Assembly (NCBI GenBank): GCA_037178675.1 | Contig: JAYMGJ010000277.1 | Location: 1 to 64,000 of the forward strand | Direction of reading: 5' to 3' | Length of the DNA: 64,000 nt | Source of the DNA: Scleroderma bovista | Lineage: Eukaryota; Basidiomycota; Agaricomycetes; Boletales; Sclerodermataceae | Part shown: positions 23,961-35,350 of the stretch, in pieces | Layout of the letters: every line of letters begins with the position of its first letter | Numbering within the stretch: the stretch's first letter is position 1 | The notes under the pieces: generated by a model | The model's input: only the letters and a program-made list of their open reading frames with translations | What the model was told of the DNA's origin: nothing | Databases searched by the model: none | Translations under genes and position numbers: made by a program

Positions 23961-24552
23961 AGGAAGCCGAACTGATCTTGGCCGAAAGGTCCTCGATGCC
24001 GATTGGTGTGGGGGGTGACGCAGAGGAGGCGGGGGGGTGATGTAGAGTACATGGACGAGGGAGTTTCTGGCGGTGAACCGAATGAGGGCAGTGGGGCACA
24101 GGGATACTATTGCTCGTTTGACGCTGATAGCAAACAAGTGCCCGCGAGGCATTTGGCCGAGCGCGCGTGTGGGAGTGCCAATCTGGAGGACAGGTTTGAT
24201 TTTACAAGGGGCAGCATGGGGGAGCTCAGGTCGATGGCAAGCAGTGGCCTGTTCCTCATCAGTATCTGTGAAGCAGCGAACCGTGCAGATACTTGCGCAA
24301 AAAGCCCGTAGATGAGGTTGCCGACTTGGATGCCCTGGGAGTGTGACGGGGACTGAACAAAACCATACTTTGAAGGGTCGATGGTGGCAACACGGTCAGC
24401 GCGTCTGATACCTTGATAACTTGAACCTAGTCTCTATGAAAAATGTATATACAAACCTGTCGCCTGTCCACTCTTTGCACCCGAGCGCTGAACGGCAGGA
24501 CTGCGGCTCGCGATGGGGTGAGGCCACAAGTGGGGGAGAATGGCATAGCAGA
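23961..24552. other. Stretch between PRP8 fragment and tandem repeats
   Basis: No gene recognised. Short open frames on both strands are proline- or cysteine-rich and look like noise. Confidence 0.3.
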
Positions 24553-24770
24553 GGGAGGGGCGCAAGTGCACCCACACACCAGCACGAAGTAAAACAATCC
24601 CCCAGAACCCAATAAGACAGGCGGGAGGGGTGCAAGCACACCCACACACCGGCGTCAAGCAAAACAATCCCCCAGAACCCAACAAGAGGAGCGGGAGGGG
24701 TGCAAGCGCACCCACACACCGGCATTGAGAAAAAGAATCCCCCAGACCCAAATGCGACGAGCGGGAGGGG
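24553..24770 (+). repeat. 70 bp tandem repeat, about three copies
   Basis: The octamer GGGAGGGG recurs at 24553, 24623, 24693 and 24763, exactly 70 bp apart. Units share GCACCCACACACC and AATCCCCCAGA blocks and differ by scattered substitutions. The array separates the cyclin remnant from the PRP8 fragment. The long minus-strand frame across it is only a by-product of the repeat. Confidence 0.8.
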
Positions 24771-24809
24771 ACGACTTCTTCATTGACGAAAGAATGAGTA
24801 GGATAAGGG

Positions 24810-25289
24810 TCAGGGTTCGCAAAATCCTTGCGCACCATCTCCTCGCTCCTCAAATTCCTCCAACGTCGCCGGATCAACGTTCAATCCCCACTCCAAATAC
24901 TGGCACATCTCTTTCTCCATCTGGGTGATCTCCCTCAGCTGGAACATCCCCTGCATGACGATCGACCACAATTTGTTTGAATAGGCATCATCGCAGATGA
25001 CCTTGCTGGCCAACATGAACGCGGATACGAAGAGACGGTGGTCCGATGGTTCCCGTGCGGTGGGTCACGCCTTCAGTCTTTGAAGGAGGACAAGGGCTGC
25101 AAACATGACCGATGAGTGTAGCTTTGTACAATGGAGGGAGTACGCGATAAAATAAGGCAGCTTCACTGTCGAGCCAGAAGAGGACGGGGGCAACTCCGGG
25201 CAGGCGAAGAGGTGGGTGACGAATTTGGCGCATAGGTGCGATATGGGCTCGTGGCCGTAGAAGGGGTCAGGTTGCCGCGAAACAGACAC
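24810..25289 (-). pseudogene. PCL/PHO80-type cyclin fragment, copy 1 module
   Basis: Cyclin-box protein fragment of the fungal Pcl/Pho80 type, which activates a CDK. It reads ISHLCAKFVTHLFACPELPP, KLPYFIAYSLHCTKLHSSVM, ALVLLQRLKA, then TGA, then PTAREPSDHRLFVSAFMLAS and KVICDDAYSNKLWSIV, REITQMEKEMCQYLEWGLNV. The TGA sits in frame where relatives have Arg-Phe before PTARG, so it looks like a nonsense mutation rather than an intron. The C-terminus is lost just upstream of the 70 bp repeats. It is the first gene of the module in direction of transcription. Confidence 0.75.
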
Positions 25290-25479
25290 TGCCGATTGAG
25301 ATTTCTGGTCGGCGCGTTGGAAGGAGTAGGAATAGACTATCTATGGAAGAGGTGATAATAGACCGATGTCAGTACAACTTTGAAACGGCTTGTCACTCAT
25401 GGGGGCTCACCGATGCTAACCAAGATTGCTGGGCGATGAGCAGCAACGAGCGGGTAAGGAGGGAGAGTTGGATGAGGGA

Positions 25480-25790
25480 AACGCATGGGCACTGGGCAGC
25501 GCATGCCCAATAACCGGCCATGCACCCGGGCATGACGTCGTGCCCTGAGTCCTGACGCCTTGAGGCTGCAGGCTGGTTCAAATTATAAAGTCCTAGAAAG
25601 CAATTATAAAGTCCTGTAAAGTCACTTTACAACGGAAAAATAGCAGTACGATTGCAACCAAACCGGCTGGTTTTGCAGAGTTGAAGCAGTAGCTTTGCAA
25701 ACGACTCGACGGGACAAGGCGAAGCGTCGTATAAGTCGTTCGTCGGGCGGTGTGGGTGAGGTTAGTTATGACGGTACGCAAGGGTTCATT
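25480..25790 (-). promoter_or_regulatory. Module leader region homologous to 35040-35260
   Basis: Non-coding DNA upstream of the cyclin remnant. It shares order and wording with 35040-35260: GACGTCGTGCCCTGA, then GAGGCTGCA, then several GCAAAG/CTTTGCA motifs on both strands, then CGGGACAA and GTTATG. It probably holds the outer end or promoter of the module. Confidence 0.5.
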
Positions 25791-26994
25791 GACACTTGAC
25801 AGTGGCCTAAAAAGGAAATTTGGCTGTGAGTAGTTCCTGACCTAGTATTACTGCAATCCACTTTTCCTGCTGTTAGTTTGTATAAATGCCAGTCTTTAGG
25901 GTAGTGAGTGGACGAACCTGATCATTTTGGAGGGCCGTCAAGTACTGAGTAGTTGTTAATTCTGCAGGTCCTCGAACTACCTCAAACCGCCGACAGAATT
26001 TCAGCCTCGCCTCTAAAGCGACGCTCCGCCCAGCGCCAGTACTAGTATAATAGTAGCACCCCAACGTAACCAACACGCTTATGTTGCCCGACAGCTGAGG
26101 CCGGCGCGTCACCAGGACAAAGCAATCGTGTCCCCGCCACCATATTAGATATTGATGACCTTTGGTGGGAATCCCTGACCATTCAGTCCTGCAGGTGTTC
26201 GAAGACGTCCATCAAACCCCAGACTCATTGAGTTTACAGAAAGAGATTCTACATACTACTGGTAGTTAGCCTGAACTGTAGTAAGCCCTAAGCTGTAACT
26301 ACTAAGCGATGTTCTGCCTGTACCCTGACCCACTGTAAACATTTGGTTCCGTGTCACACTGGGTACACTCTAGGCACCATCAATGATGCCGCGATGCTGT
26401 CAGACTCACAGGCACAGTCGTTTCCGCTGCGGAAGCTGGCGCACAGCTTCGCAGCCCCCAGCACTGCCACATGCTGTTTTTTTGAGATAAGGGTACTTAG
26501 TTCGAGAAATTGGCAGCACCAGCTGCCGGATGGGGGACCGTGGGAGCGCGATTGGACGATTGGGCACCCCCATGTTGATGGGTGATGGCAACGATCGCTC
26601 TGCCGAGGTCCGCCAGGGTTCCGCGATGGTGGATGATGTTGATTATGTCATGGTGCCCTGTGCCCGAGAGAACCCGAAGGTCAGGGGAAACAGATGCGTT
26701 TCGTCAGTCAGGAGAGAGGACACGAAACACAGAGGCGCACGATGGTTAATTACATTATTACACTACACGGACACACACCACTAGCGGTAGGAGGTGTTGT
26801 AGCGATCATTACTAGTATGGATAGTTGTTGCCCAAACAGAGTGCAAAGCTGGACAGATAAGTTGTTGAGACAATGGTGAATGCATGAACCAAATGAACAA
26901 TTGGTATGGCAGCACGCTATTCACTGCTCTGCCCTGCTGCCGCTGCCGCCACAGGCTGAGAACATTTCTTCCAGCGCCTTGCCTTCGTCGATGG
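25791..26994. other. Unassigned stretch
   Basis: No family recognised. Minus-strand pieces such as LADLGRAIVAITHQHGG (about 26530-26620) and a short acidic segment next to 26994 look like relics of coding sequence but are too short to name. Confidence 0.3.
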
Positions 26995-29327
26995 TGTCAC
27001 GCACCAAACGTGTTTGGTACTGTGGACATGGAGAAAGTTAGCCGATGAAACTAATGTGAAGAACGCACACCCAAGATCTGTTGAAAGATTGTCCCGACTT
27101 GAGGGATACAGACAGCTCTCGCTATCCATATCACGCAAAGTCAAGACTATCCTTATGCAAAGAATGAATACAAGCTCGTTGTAGCCATCTATCGCACAAG
27201 AATGACTATCCTGGAGCAAGAGATGAATGCCATTGTCTGGCAGTCATCCCTTGCACGAGAACTGCCAAGAAGCAGAAGAATCCAAGGATTGATGATCATT
27301 TCAGTATGAGAAAGGAATGCAACCTACTGCAGTCCAACTCCCATACCAGAACAACCAAAGAAGCAGAAGAAACGATAGAGAAACGAAGGAGAAAAGGAAG
27401 AATCATTTTTAGCGCCCAAATGTCAAATTTAGGCGCCCAGTGCCGGCATTCTGATATTTTGAATAGCTCCGCCATTTTTGAAGCTATCAATCATGTGACT
27501 ATACCATCATGGAGCCTAGACTGTGGTCTACCTGCCTGTCAAGTTCCGATGTAAATCTGTTTATTTCCCATGGAGATATTCCACCCACAATCCAGACACC
27601 CACTTCATCACTCACTATGGAGTCCGCATTTTCTCTGGAACGTTTCTCCGCTATTGCAGCAGACCTCAACTATGTCCTGCTCTTGGGACAGCCTCTCCCT
27701 GAGCTCCTGTGTACTGTCTGGTACATATCTTCCCAGCCTGCTCCCTCAGTCCCTCTCGTTCTCGGTCAGTGCATTCTCCTCGTCAGTCCTGCATCGCGCA
27801 CATACTTTGGTCGTCTCAGGTCTATTGTTAGACTTGAAAATTCATACCTGGTCGTCTCTGTGTCTCCTGAGTCCTCTGCATATGGTCCTTTTATCCCAGA
27901 GTCCTGTCACATCCATCTCCCTCTATCATTCATCTCACTTCCCTGGACACATCAAATCTGCTATTCATGTTTCACTTCCCTGCTATCCCGCAACAAAAAC
28001 GAATGAAACAGTGCTCTAGAACCCTTCTTAGGAGCCCTAATAGAGTACAGAACCTTCCACTTACTGCTCAAGGGAAGACTGCACTTTGGGAGCACCAAAT
28101 TTCGTGTTTTTTCTCTACAGAAGCTCAATCCAAGGGATTTGTGACACTCTGTGACCAGCTGTGACTCTACTTGTCATTCCAGGCCCCCTGACACTGCTCT
28201 TCTGGTCGGATCAATTCTTTTATTATCCCCCAGCCACTCCCATCAGTGGCACTGCTTCAGAAGCTCATCTCCAGATATAAAGTTCAATAAATCATAGGTT
28301 GTGCTTCCCTTCTTTCTGAGTCACACAGAGTCACTCTGACTCACTCTGCTGCGCATTATTCATCCCCTCTTGGCATTACTAATCCCCATTACTCCCCTTA
28401 CCAATCACTTACCAAACATCCTTCAAATCATGCTTATCATGCTGCTTATCAATTCATGACTCATGTCCCTATGATTCATATGCATTATGTCATCGCATAT
28501 GCTCATTTAGCTTCGATCTACTCATCCCATGCTTTCCCCCCCTCTCTTTTGGGCCCCATGCAATGATTTTTCCATATTCTTGGTTATACACCCCTTTTTA
28601 CCTATGTTTTTGCTCTTTCCCTTGGCTCAGCAGCTTGTTCAGGCTCTCCCCATTGATGACTCAGCCTGATTACACTGCTTATCAATCGCTTACCAATTTC
28701 TTACCAATCTCTTACCAAGCACTTAGTCATTTGTGCTTACAGGGCCACAGCCCCTCCTGTATATAAACCAGCAGCCAAAGGCTGCAAGGAAGTGTCTGCT
28801 CCCCCCCCAATAAAGCGACCACATTCACTCTCCCTCTCTGTCTATAAGCTCTATCTCTGTCTTTGGACTTGTAGGTCACTCAGTGCTGGCCTAAAGCTCC
28901 TATATTGTTGTTTATCAGATATATCTTGTATCTGATCATTTCTCTAGGCTGAAGCGCAGTCTAGCATCACTGTCCACTCTATCCCATCACTGTCCATCGC
29001 ATTCTTGAAGCAGGAACTGTCCCCTTGCTTCCCTGTTGCTCCTTCACTGCTATTACCCCCCTGTTGCCAATCTATCATCATTGCCCAATCCCAGGACTCT
29101 TCCTAACCACTGTGGTAGGCTGAAGAGGAGTCAATACCATCCCAAGTTGCATTCCATCCCCATCAGAAGCCCTTCCCTTCCCTCCTGCATCCTGCCTGAA
29201 GGCGTGCAGCACATCCCCCTGAGGAGATTAAATACCAGAAATGCAAAGGAAGACCACCACTCGCATATTGCTGTCATTTGGTGTTGGTTGTTGGTTGTTC
29301 TGACCTCTTCCCTCACTTAGGCGCACA
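26995..29327 (+). mobile_element. Solo-LTR-like element A, interrupted by a 0.8 kb insertion
   Basis: Near-identical in order to 53424-54930: begins TGTCACGCACC, ends GGCGCACA (TG...CA), and carries the same 1.5 kb between. Unlike copy B it contains an extra block at about 28131-28946. Flanks show no target duplication (ATGG left, GCAG right), so its edges have been rearranged. It abuts the truncated recombinase of module copy 2. Open frames inside are incidental. Confidence 0.6.
28131..28946 (+). mobile_element. LTR-like insertion nested in element A
   Basis: Present here and absent from copy B, where the joined sequence reads ...AGAAGCTCAAGCACAG.... GCTCAA on the left and GCTGAA on the right could be a mutated target duplication. 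Inside is TATATAAACC (about 28759-28768) followed by AATAAAG (about 28810), a promoter and poly(A)-signal layout typical of an LTR. Exact ends are uncertain. Confidence 0.45.
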
Positions 29328-30073
29328 GCAGCACTACTGAGCCAGCCATTGCCAGCCGGATGAACTGAATCGGAAGGTCAAGGTCGCAGATGGATCTCGA
29401 CCAGGTATGCATCATCTCCATATACTCCTTCGACATGGCAGCTGAATGCGTTCTCACTGCACCCTCGGTGTTCGACTTATTCTTGATCACCACCATGACA
29501 TCGTCAACCATCCCAGAGCGAATGGGGTTGCCTTCCCAGTGGTGCCGCACCTCACTGTAGTGCCATGGGCCATGGTATGTGTCCCCGTCACTTGCTTCCA
29601 GGTCAGTGCAACGTTCATTGAAAATGATGCAGCCATGACTCACACCTTGTTCCACTGCATCAACAAGGCTGCACGGACCCCCTCCGCCGTGCCTTTTTTT
29701 TATTCCCCTGGAACACCAACCAAGACAGGTACAGTGTCGTCGCCTTGGCAGACCACTTATTTGGGGTTACTTCGAAGGCCAGCAGAAATGTTGGGTCGTT
29801 AGATATTTCCTCCGCACCTTTGTCGGCCTGAGGGAAATCATCGGGCACAGTCGTTCCAGCTTCCGTTAGCAAGTGGACCTTCACCCATTGTCGTGCCCAT
29901 TGGATGTGCCCAGCGTAAGTCTTCCTTGTCTTCAATGCTCGGAGGTGAGTCTGTGTGCCCTCCTCCTGAACTTGGAGGGCTGCTTGCAAGGTTGGTTTTT
30001 CTGTTGCATCGCAGGGTGTTTTGGTCTTCTGATCCTGCTTGCTAGGGTTCTTAGCAGCCTTTTTCCTGGGCAT
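29328..30073 (-). pseudogene. Crypton-type tyrosine recombinase, copy 2, N-terminal part only
   Basis: Starts MPRKKAAKNPSKQDQKTKTP at 30073 and follows copy 1 through TLQAALQVQEEGTQTHLRAL, TRKTYAGHIQWARQWVKVHL, then WEGNPIRSGMVDDVM, SKEYMEMMHTWSRSICDLDL and FIRLAMAGS. An A-run near 29696 carries an indel that shifts the frame. The catalytic half is missing: the sequence stops at element A. The spacing to the nuclease stop (224 bp) is close to that of copy 1 (214 bp). Confidence 0.72.
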
Positions 30074-30297
30074 AACAGTGGTAAGGCATGTTTTGACCAG
30101 CCAACTGTCGATTCAGAAGGACAAGATGATGTCAGGTGTTGCAAAACCACTCAATTGCAAATATTTTGAGAGTACCTTGTATCTCCCCCCATGTAACTAC
30201 CACGCAATATCAAAAAATGCAGCGTTCGAGAATGAGTCATTGCACTCAGGAAACTACCATGTTACATCGAGTCTCATCATCATTTAGTTTAGAGTGT

Positions 30298-32112
30298 TTA
30301 GTTCTCCTCCATCAGCTCAATCACCTCTTCGATGACACCACTGTGCTCATCACGAGCCATACCAACGGTCAAATCAATCACTGGCTGGGATGCACTGCCC
30401 AGCCTACCCCCATGCTCCATATCAATGCTGGACATCCTGGTGGTCAGCCGTGACAGGGCTTGTCCCCGTAGTAGGTTGGGCTTCACATACTCGAGCACAA
30501 GTGCCGGGATTTTCAGCGTGCAGGACTTCCTGCTGGCGAATCCAAACAAGGTTGAATTTCCGGCAGGTGTGGAGCCCAGAGTGGGGACGAGGAGCCGTGT
30601 TGGAACAGAAACCTTGTACGAAGCAACCAAATGAGTAGTTCGCAACGGTTCATGGAAACTAACAACCTGCATGCCCTCCAGTGTGCTATTGACTTCGCCA
30701 GGAAGCTGACTCGACCCATGATTTTTGGTGAGCACTGGAGAGAAATGATCGTGGGCATACAGCAATGCTCACCTGCAACAACGCACGTGTGACCACACCA
30801 GTGCAGGAATCGTTCAGCTTCTGAACGAGTCCGTCACCCGACAAACCAAAATGCTGTGAACATATAGTGGAAATGGCTGGGAGGTCTGGTTGGCAAGCCA
30901 CAACGGCAATGTCCTCGTCCGAGGGAATGTGACCATTCAACCATGATGTGAGTGGACTGGCATAGAGTGCTACAGCAGGGAGGTCAGGGAATTGCAGAAG
31001 TTCCGACTGTATGACTTGGGCGAGGCCACGATCATGGAGCTGCTGTAGATATCCACGAGGATCGGTGGACAGTGCATCGCAAAGGTCGCGGCGCCAATTT
31101 GCTACGTACTCCATGAACTGCAGGAAAGGCAGTGTGAAGGCAGCCTGCAGGAGGCTGTCACCAAACCTGTAGCAGGCCAGTTGGCGGGCAACATCTACAT
31201 CGCATCCAGGAATTCCGATCTGCATGTAAATTCATCAGTAACAGATCATTTCACCAGAATAGATACACCCACATTGTAATCACCACCGCACATCAATGCC
31301 ACGAGAACAAGTCTGCCCTGTGTGAGGTGGACACCATGCTCGATGGCATCTGACGTATAAATCTGCATGTCTTCAAATGTACCTGCACATGGCAGACTGG
31401 TTTTACTTGTGAAAGATCCGCAACCATTTGAATTACAACATCCTTACCGTCGAAGCACACTGACAGCGCCAAACAGAAGCACATGCTCACCATCTGTGAC
31501 CACGACATCAACAAGTCCTCATAAATTCAGTTGGGCAAGCTCCGCATCTGCAGAACCTGGCGCCTGTGACACACTGTCATGAAGGGGAATGGAAAACTAT
31601 GAAGGTGTGACCTACCACATGCCAGCTGAAGCCAAAGGTGGTAAGCATATCTTGGAAGCACTGCACCAAAAGCAGGGGGGCTGCCTTCACCTCCCATCCT
31701 GGCTTGGGCTCGGGCTGGTTGGGCCCATCAAAAATGAAGTGAGCGCTAATGACCATCTTGGACAGCGCAATGAGGCGGGAGAAAAGCAAGCACGCTTTGA
31801 GCAACTTTCGGGAGCCAGCGTGACGTTGGGCAAACCCACTGGACATCTCGTGAATCCATGAGCTAAGGGAACTATGATTCACATGCACACCGCAAAAAAA
31901 AAAAACATACATCCCATTAAAGCCTGCTATGAGAATCCAAGGAGCACCAAACTCCCAAAGAGGCCTGCGAAAACCTTCATTGACGGCGAACTCGCCGAGC
32001 ATGCACGACCTTGCTGCTGGTGCAAGAACCTATCATGTAGAGTCTTTAGCCACAGGAATCAGTGGGGAAGTGAAAAAAAAATGCGCACACTCCATAGTCC
32101 ATCAATTCCCAT
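30298..32112 (-). pseudogene. XPG/Rad2-like nuclease, copy 2 (decayed)
   Basis: Homologue of the 20517-22308 gene. Start MGIDGLWS at 32112, GT-AG intron, then VLAPAARSCMLGEFAV. Further blocks: AHFIFDGPNQP, CFQDMLTTFGFSWH, APGSADAELAQLNL, TGA, GLVDVVVTDGEHVLLFGA, QGRLVLVALMCGGDYNV, GIPGCDVDVARQLACYRFG, YASPLTSWLNG. The stop in the I-region and the change of EAEAE to SADAE indicate a non-functional copy. The C-terminus still has PVIDLTV and ends EEVIELMEEN, again a SUMO-interacting-motif shape. Confidence 0.75.
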
Positions 32113-32539
32113 TCTATAATGTATGTCACATAGACAATCCTACTGAAGAAAGCAGAGAGGGGGGATGCAGAGTGACACTGCTGACACAGGCGCTGCTCAG
32201 CTGACAAAGATGCCCCACAGCCACATGGTACAAGCTGCATTGAATCCTCCGGTATGGATGAATTGAATGCCTTCTGAATTTTGGTGGTCAAGAACCTATA
32301 CCAGGAATGAGTCAGGCATAATATGATACACGCCAATGCTGATCCTCACCATTGTGTTCCCTATGCCATTTAAAATACTTTTCAGGCAGGTGTGAGGTTT
32401 CTCCGACGTGAATTCCACCATGTGCTTTGTATATTCCTGTGGTAACTTGCATGTGTATCGACTGTCAGCTCCTTCGCAATAACAAGGCCCGCTTCCATGA
32501 CAAAGGGAGAATTTTGGGGGTCAAGAACCTATAAGAATG
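32113..32539. other. Spacer with a duplicated segment
   Basis: Two copies of a roughly 50 bp stretch (about 32283-32335 and 32517-32570) share GGTCAAGAACCTATA, AATGAGTCAGGCAT and ATATGATACAC. The first part also resembles the intron-exon edge of the nuclease gene at 32020. No gene seen. Confidence 0.4.
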
Positions 32540-34485
32540 AGTCAGGCATGATATGATACACACCAAGGCCGTTTCCTCCCAACTATAGGCATCATGCCCT
32601 GTACCTTTGCCACGTCCGTTTCCATGCCGTTAGCTTGTTCGAATGCCTTCCATGCCTCCAGTAATGCAACACGCTGAACATGGTCGGTGTCAGTGTAATG
32701 TCACTGAGTTTCAACATCAAGACATACCTCAGCTTTGAGCTCTTTGTTCCTGAGGTCCTTGTAACCCTGCTCGAGGACCTGTCATGCCAGCTCTGGGTTC
32801 CCAGGCACCATCTTCTTCTTGCCGTCTTCTTCATCCTCCTCTTCCTCTTGCAATGCACGCGGCAGAGGAATAGATGAGCCTCAAATTCAGCATGCGAGAT
32901 CCATACTTTGTGGTGGCCACTGAGGCCAATAAGGTGTTCATATATCGAACGTGCTTTCTCGCGGTAACCTTGCTTGTCCACCTTAAAGTCGATATACGCC
33001 TTCCATAGCAACTCGGGCATCGTGAGTGCAGACTGGGACACCCCAAGTTCAAATATGGCCTCTGCTCGTGAAAAGTCCTCAAGGGCAGTTTCGAGTTCAG
33101 CATACTTGATCCACCCAGTGGAGTTTGTCAGGTCATACTGGAATACAGTGGTATGCATGACATGCAGTTGAAAACAACAAATTTTACGTACTTCAATGTA
33201 TTTTTCATATAGTGTTCGTACACGATCAAATTCGCATAGCTGAGCAAGTATTAGATCAAAAATGGTAGATAGTCCAAGGATGTACATCCATTTCCACCTG
33301 GATGTAACCCTTGAATAGTGCTTCCTTCGGGCACATCCCAATCGCAGTTCCCAGAATCTTCCGCACGGCGGCAAGATCTAATCTTCATATCTCAAACTGA
33401 GCAGCCATAATCCAAAGTTTCCCAAAAGTGAATTGTTTGTGGGGAACGAGGTTGAGAGCAGTACGATAGACCTGACGGGCACGTTCGTAGTCCTGAAACG
33501 AGATTAAATGCTCTGCTTTAGCATCGTAGAGAGTAAACACTTGCCTTGGTCTCAATTTCCTCAAACAGGGCATAATTGAGCCAGAGGAAAATGTACCATC
33601 GCCAATGATGCTCTTCTTGTCCTGGAGGAACATGTGCCACAGCTCATTCATATATATCCCCCACACATTCTATTGCGGCATTTTCTTTGTCCTCTGTACT
33701 ACCCTCCTCGCGGAGAGTTTGCAATGCACCTTCCTCCAGCCGTGCATAATCAAACCATGCATCATAATTGCGTCCATCGTGGGCCACTTCATCCTCATAC
33801 TGTATACGTCGTTTCCCTAGTACGGTGCTCTTGAGAATCAATCGAGCACCATGCTGCTTTTCAAATCTGGTATATGCAGCATAAAGGTTGCTTGATCTTG
33901 AACTGAGGAAGGTGATCAAGAGCAAACTTGGGCAAATATAAGATATATGAAAACACAAGATCAAGAACATGCCTTGTAAATCACATGAGCACGATCATAC
34001 TCTTTTAAGTGAACCTCCATCTTGGCAAATGCATTAAAGACAGCCTGCACTTTCTCGATTTGCTCTTCCTCATCACCAAAGAATTGCAGTGCGGTCTGGA
34101 ACACCTCGCATGCCTTGTCATACTTGCCCCGTTCCTCCTCAAATTTGGCCATTTTACCCAGACTCTTGGTTCCGGACGTATGGCTATCCAGCATTCATAT
34201 ATTATGCTGGCTCTGTCCAGCTCAGTATAGTGCTCCTCCATCTTGGTGTAAGCCTGCCATGCTTAGTTGTCCGGTTCCCATTGCATCCAACGTTCAAAGA
34301 CCTGGCGGGGGCCAGGGACATTTTGAAGGAGTTCCTCAAGATAGAAGCAACTTATATCAAAGTTGGTCCACATGAGGAAGGAGAGTAACAGCACGGTCGA
34401 ACAGGTTACGAGCATGTTGGACATTACAATTCTTGAGCTCCATTTCTGTATAACTCAACCATAGTGGCACGGAACGTGGATCAAC
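32540..34485 (-). pseudogene. CLF1: Fragment of CLF1/SYF3 (crooked-neck HAT-repeat splicing factor)
   Basis: HAT-repeat splicing factor of the Prp19-associated complex. Order: [54 protein letters not shown], a TAA in place of Lys, [155 protein letters not shown] and VALLEAWKAFEQANGME at the end. Introns are retained (one at about 33134-33190 between YIE and the next HAT unit). Stops and frameshifts make it a pseudogene. The N-terminus is lost upstream of 34485. Confidence 0.88.
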
Positions 34486-34810
34486 GTTGGGCCCAGGGGT
34501 ATATGGCTGGGTCCCTGGAGATAGCCCTATGTGATGGGAGGTGTGAGTTCAGTGGAGAAAGGTATATTGGTCTGCGGCTGCTTACTGATGGTTTCCAAAC
34601 ACGATGCAGTCCAGGAAGCACATCTTGAGTCATTGGAGAGGCATGCAGGCCACGGCACGGAGTTGCTGAAGGGTGTAGCTTGGTGCAGTGAAGGGCGTGG
34701 GCAGTGGAGTATTGAGACCGGATGGTGGTCCCTGCTGAAGATGGTCCCCGTGCAGTCCAGAAGTGCGCCATGAGTCGTTGGAGGTAAATAAGGGTGGCAA
34801 AGGCCACCGA
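34486..34810 (-). pseudogene. Cyclin remnant, copy 2 module
   Basis: Two recognisable cyclin-box pieces in shuffled order: AFATLIYLQRLMAHFWTARG (like LLQRLKARFPTARG of Pcl cyclins) and STAHALHCTKLHPSAT, which matches FIAYSLHCTKLHSSV of copy 1. Too broken to encode a cyclin. It sits just upstream of the CLF1 fragment, where copy 1 has its cyclin upstream of PRP8. Confidence 0.55.
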
Positions 34811-35350
34811 AAGGGAGGAGGGTGCAGAGGAGGTGCAAATGAGGTGACACTGCCTGCGATGTCAGTCAGGGGGATGCCGCAATGGGTGAGAACTCACTGG
34901 TGCATTGGGAGATCGTTGCGCACAGCAGCGAGATCGCTGGGCAGCTGTTGGACAAGGACGAGGACGATGAAGACAACAATGGAGGGAGTGCGAACACGAG
35001 GCCACACTGCTGGCAAGCATGTGGGTACACGCTTAGCCGTGACGTCGTGCCCTGATCCAGGCTTGGAGGGTCTGAGGCTGCAAACCAGCTCAAGGTTGCA
35101 AAGTCAGTGCAAAGTTGCTTTGCAGCGAGAAATTGGCACACACATTGGCAACCATGCCAACTGGCTTTGCAGAGCCAAGGCAAAAAATTTGCAAACTGGT
35201 GGGCGGGACAAAGTCGAAGGAGGTGGAGGCGGCATGGCATCGGCATTAGTTGTTATGGTAAGTGTAGGGTCGGTGACAGGCACACATGGTAGTATTCCTT
35301 TTAGTGGGGATTTAGCCGTGTCCACGGCCATGCTCGTGAGCCCCAGCATT
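34811..35350 (-). promoter_or_regulatory. Leader region of module copy 2, homologous to 25480-25790
   Basis: Contains GACGTCGTGCCCTGA (about 35041), GAGGCTGCAAA, and repeated GCAAAG or CTTTGCAG on both strands up to GGGCGGGACAAAG, in the same order as in copy 1. No convincing gene; frames on either strand are incidental. Confidence 0.45.

Noticed and set aside
24434..24877. Cys/Pro-rich 147-codon minus frame with repeated motifs
   Set aside because: Produced by the 70 bp tandem repeat, which happens to lack stops in that frame.
27509..28019. Leu/Ser-rich plus-strand frames of about 150 codons, repeated at 53937-54434
   Set aside because: They recur only because the LTR-like element is repeated. 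They lack any domain and are not conserved between overlapping frames.
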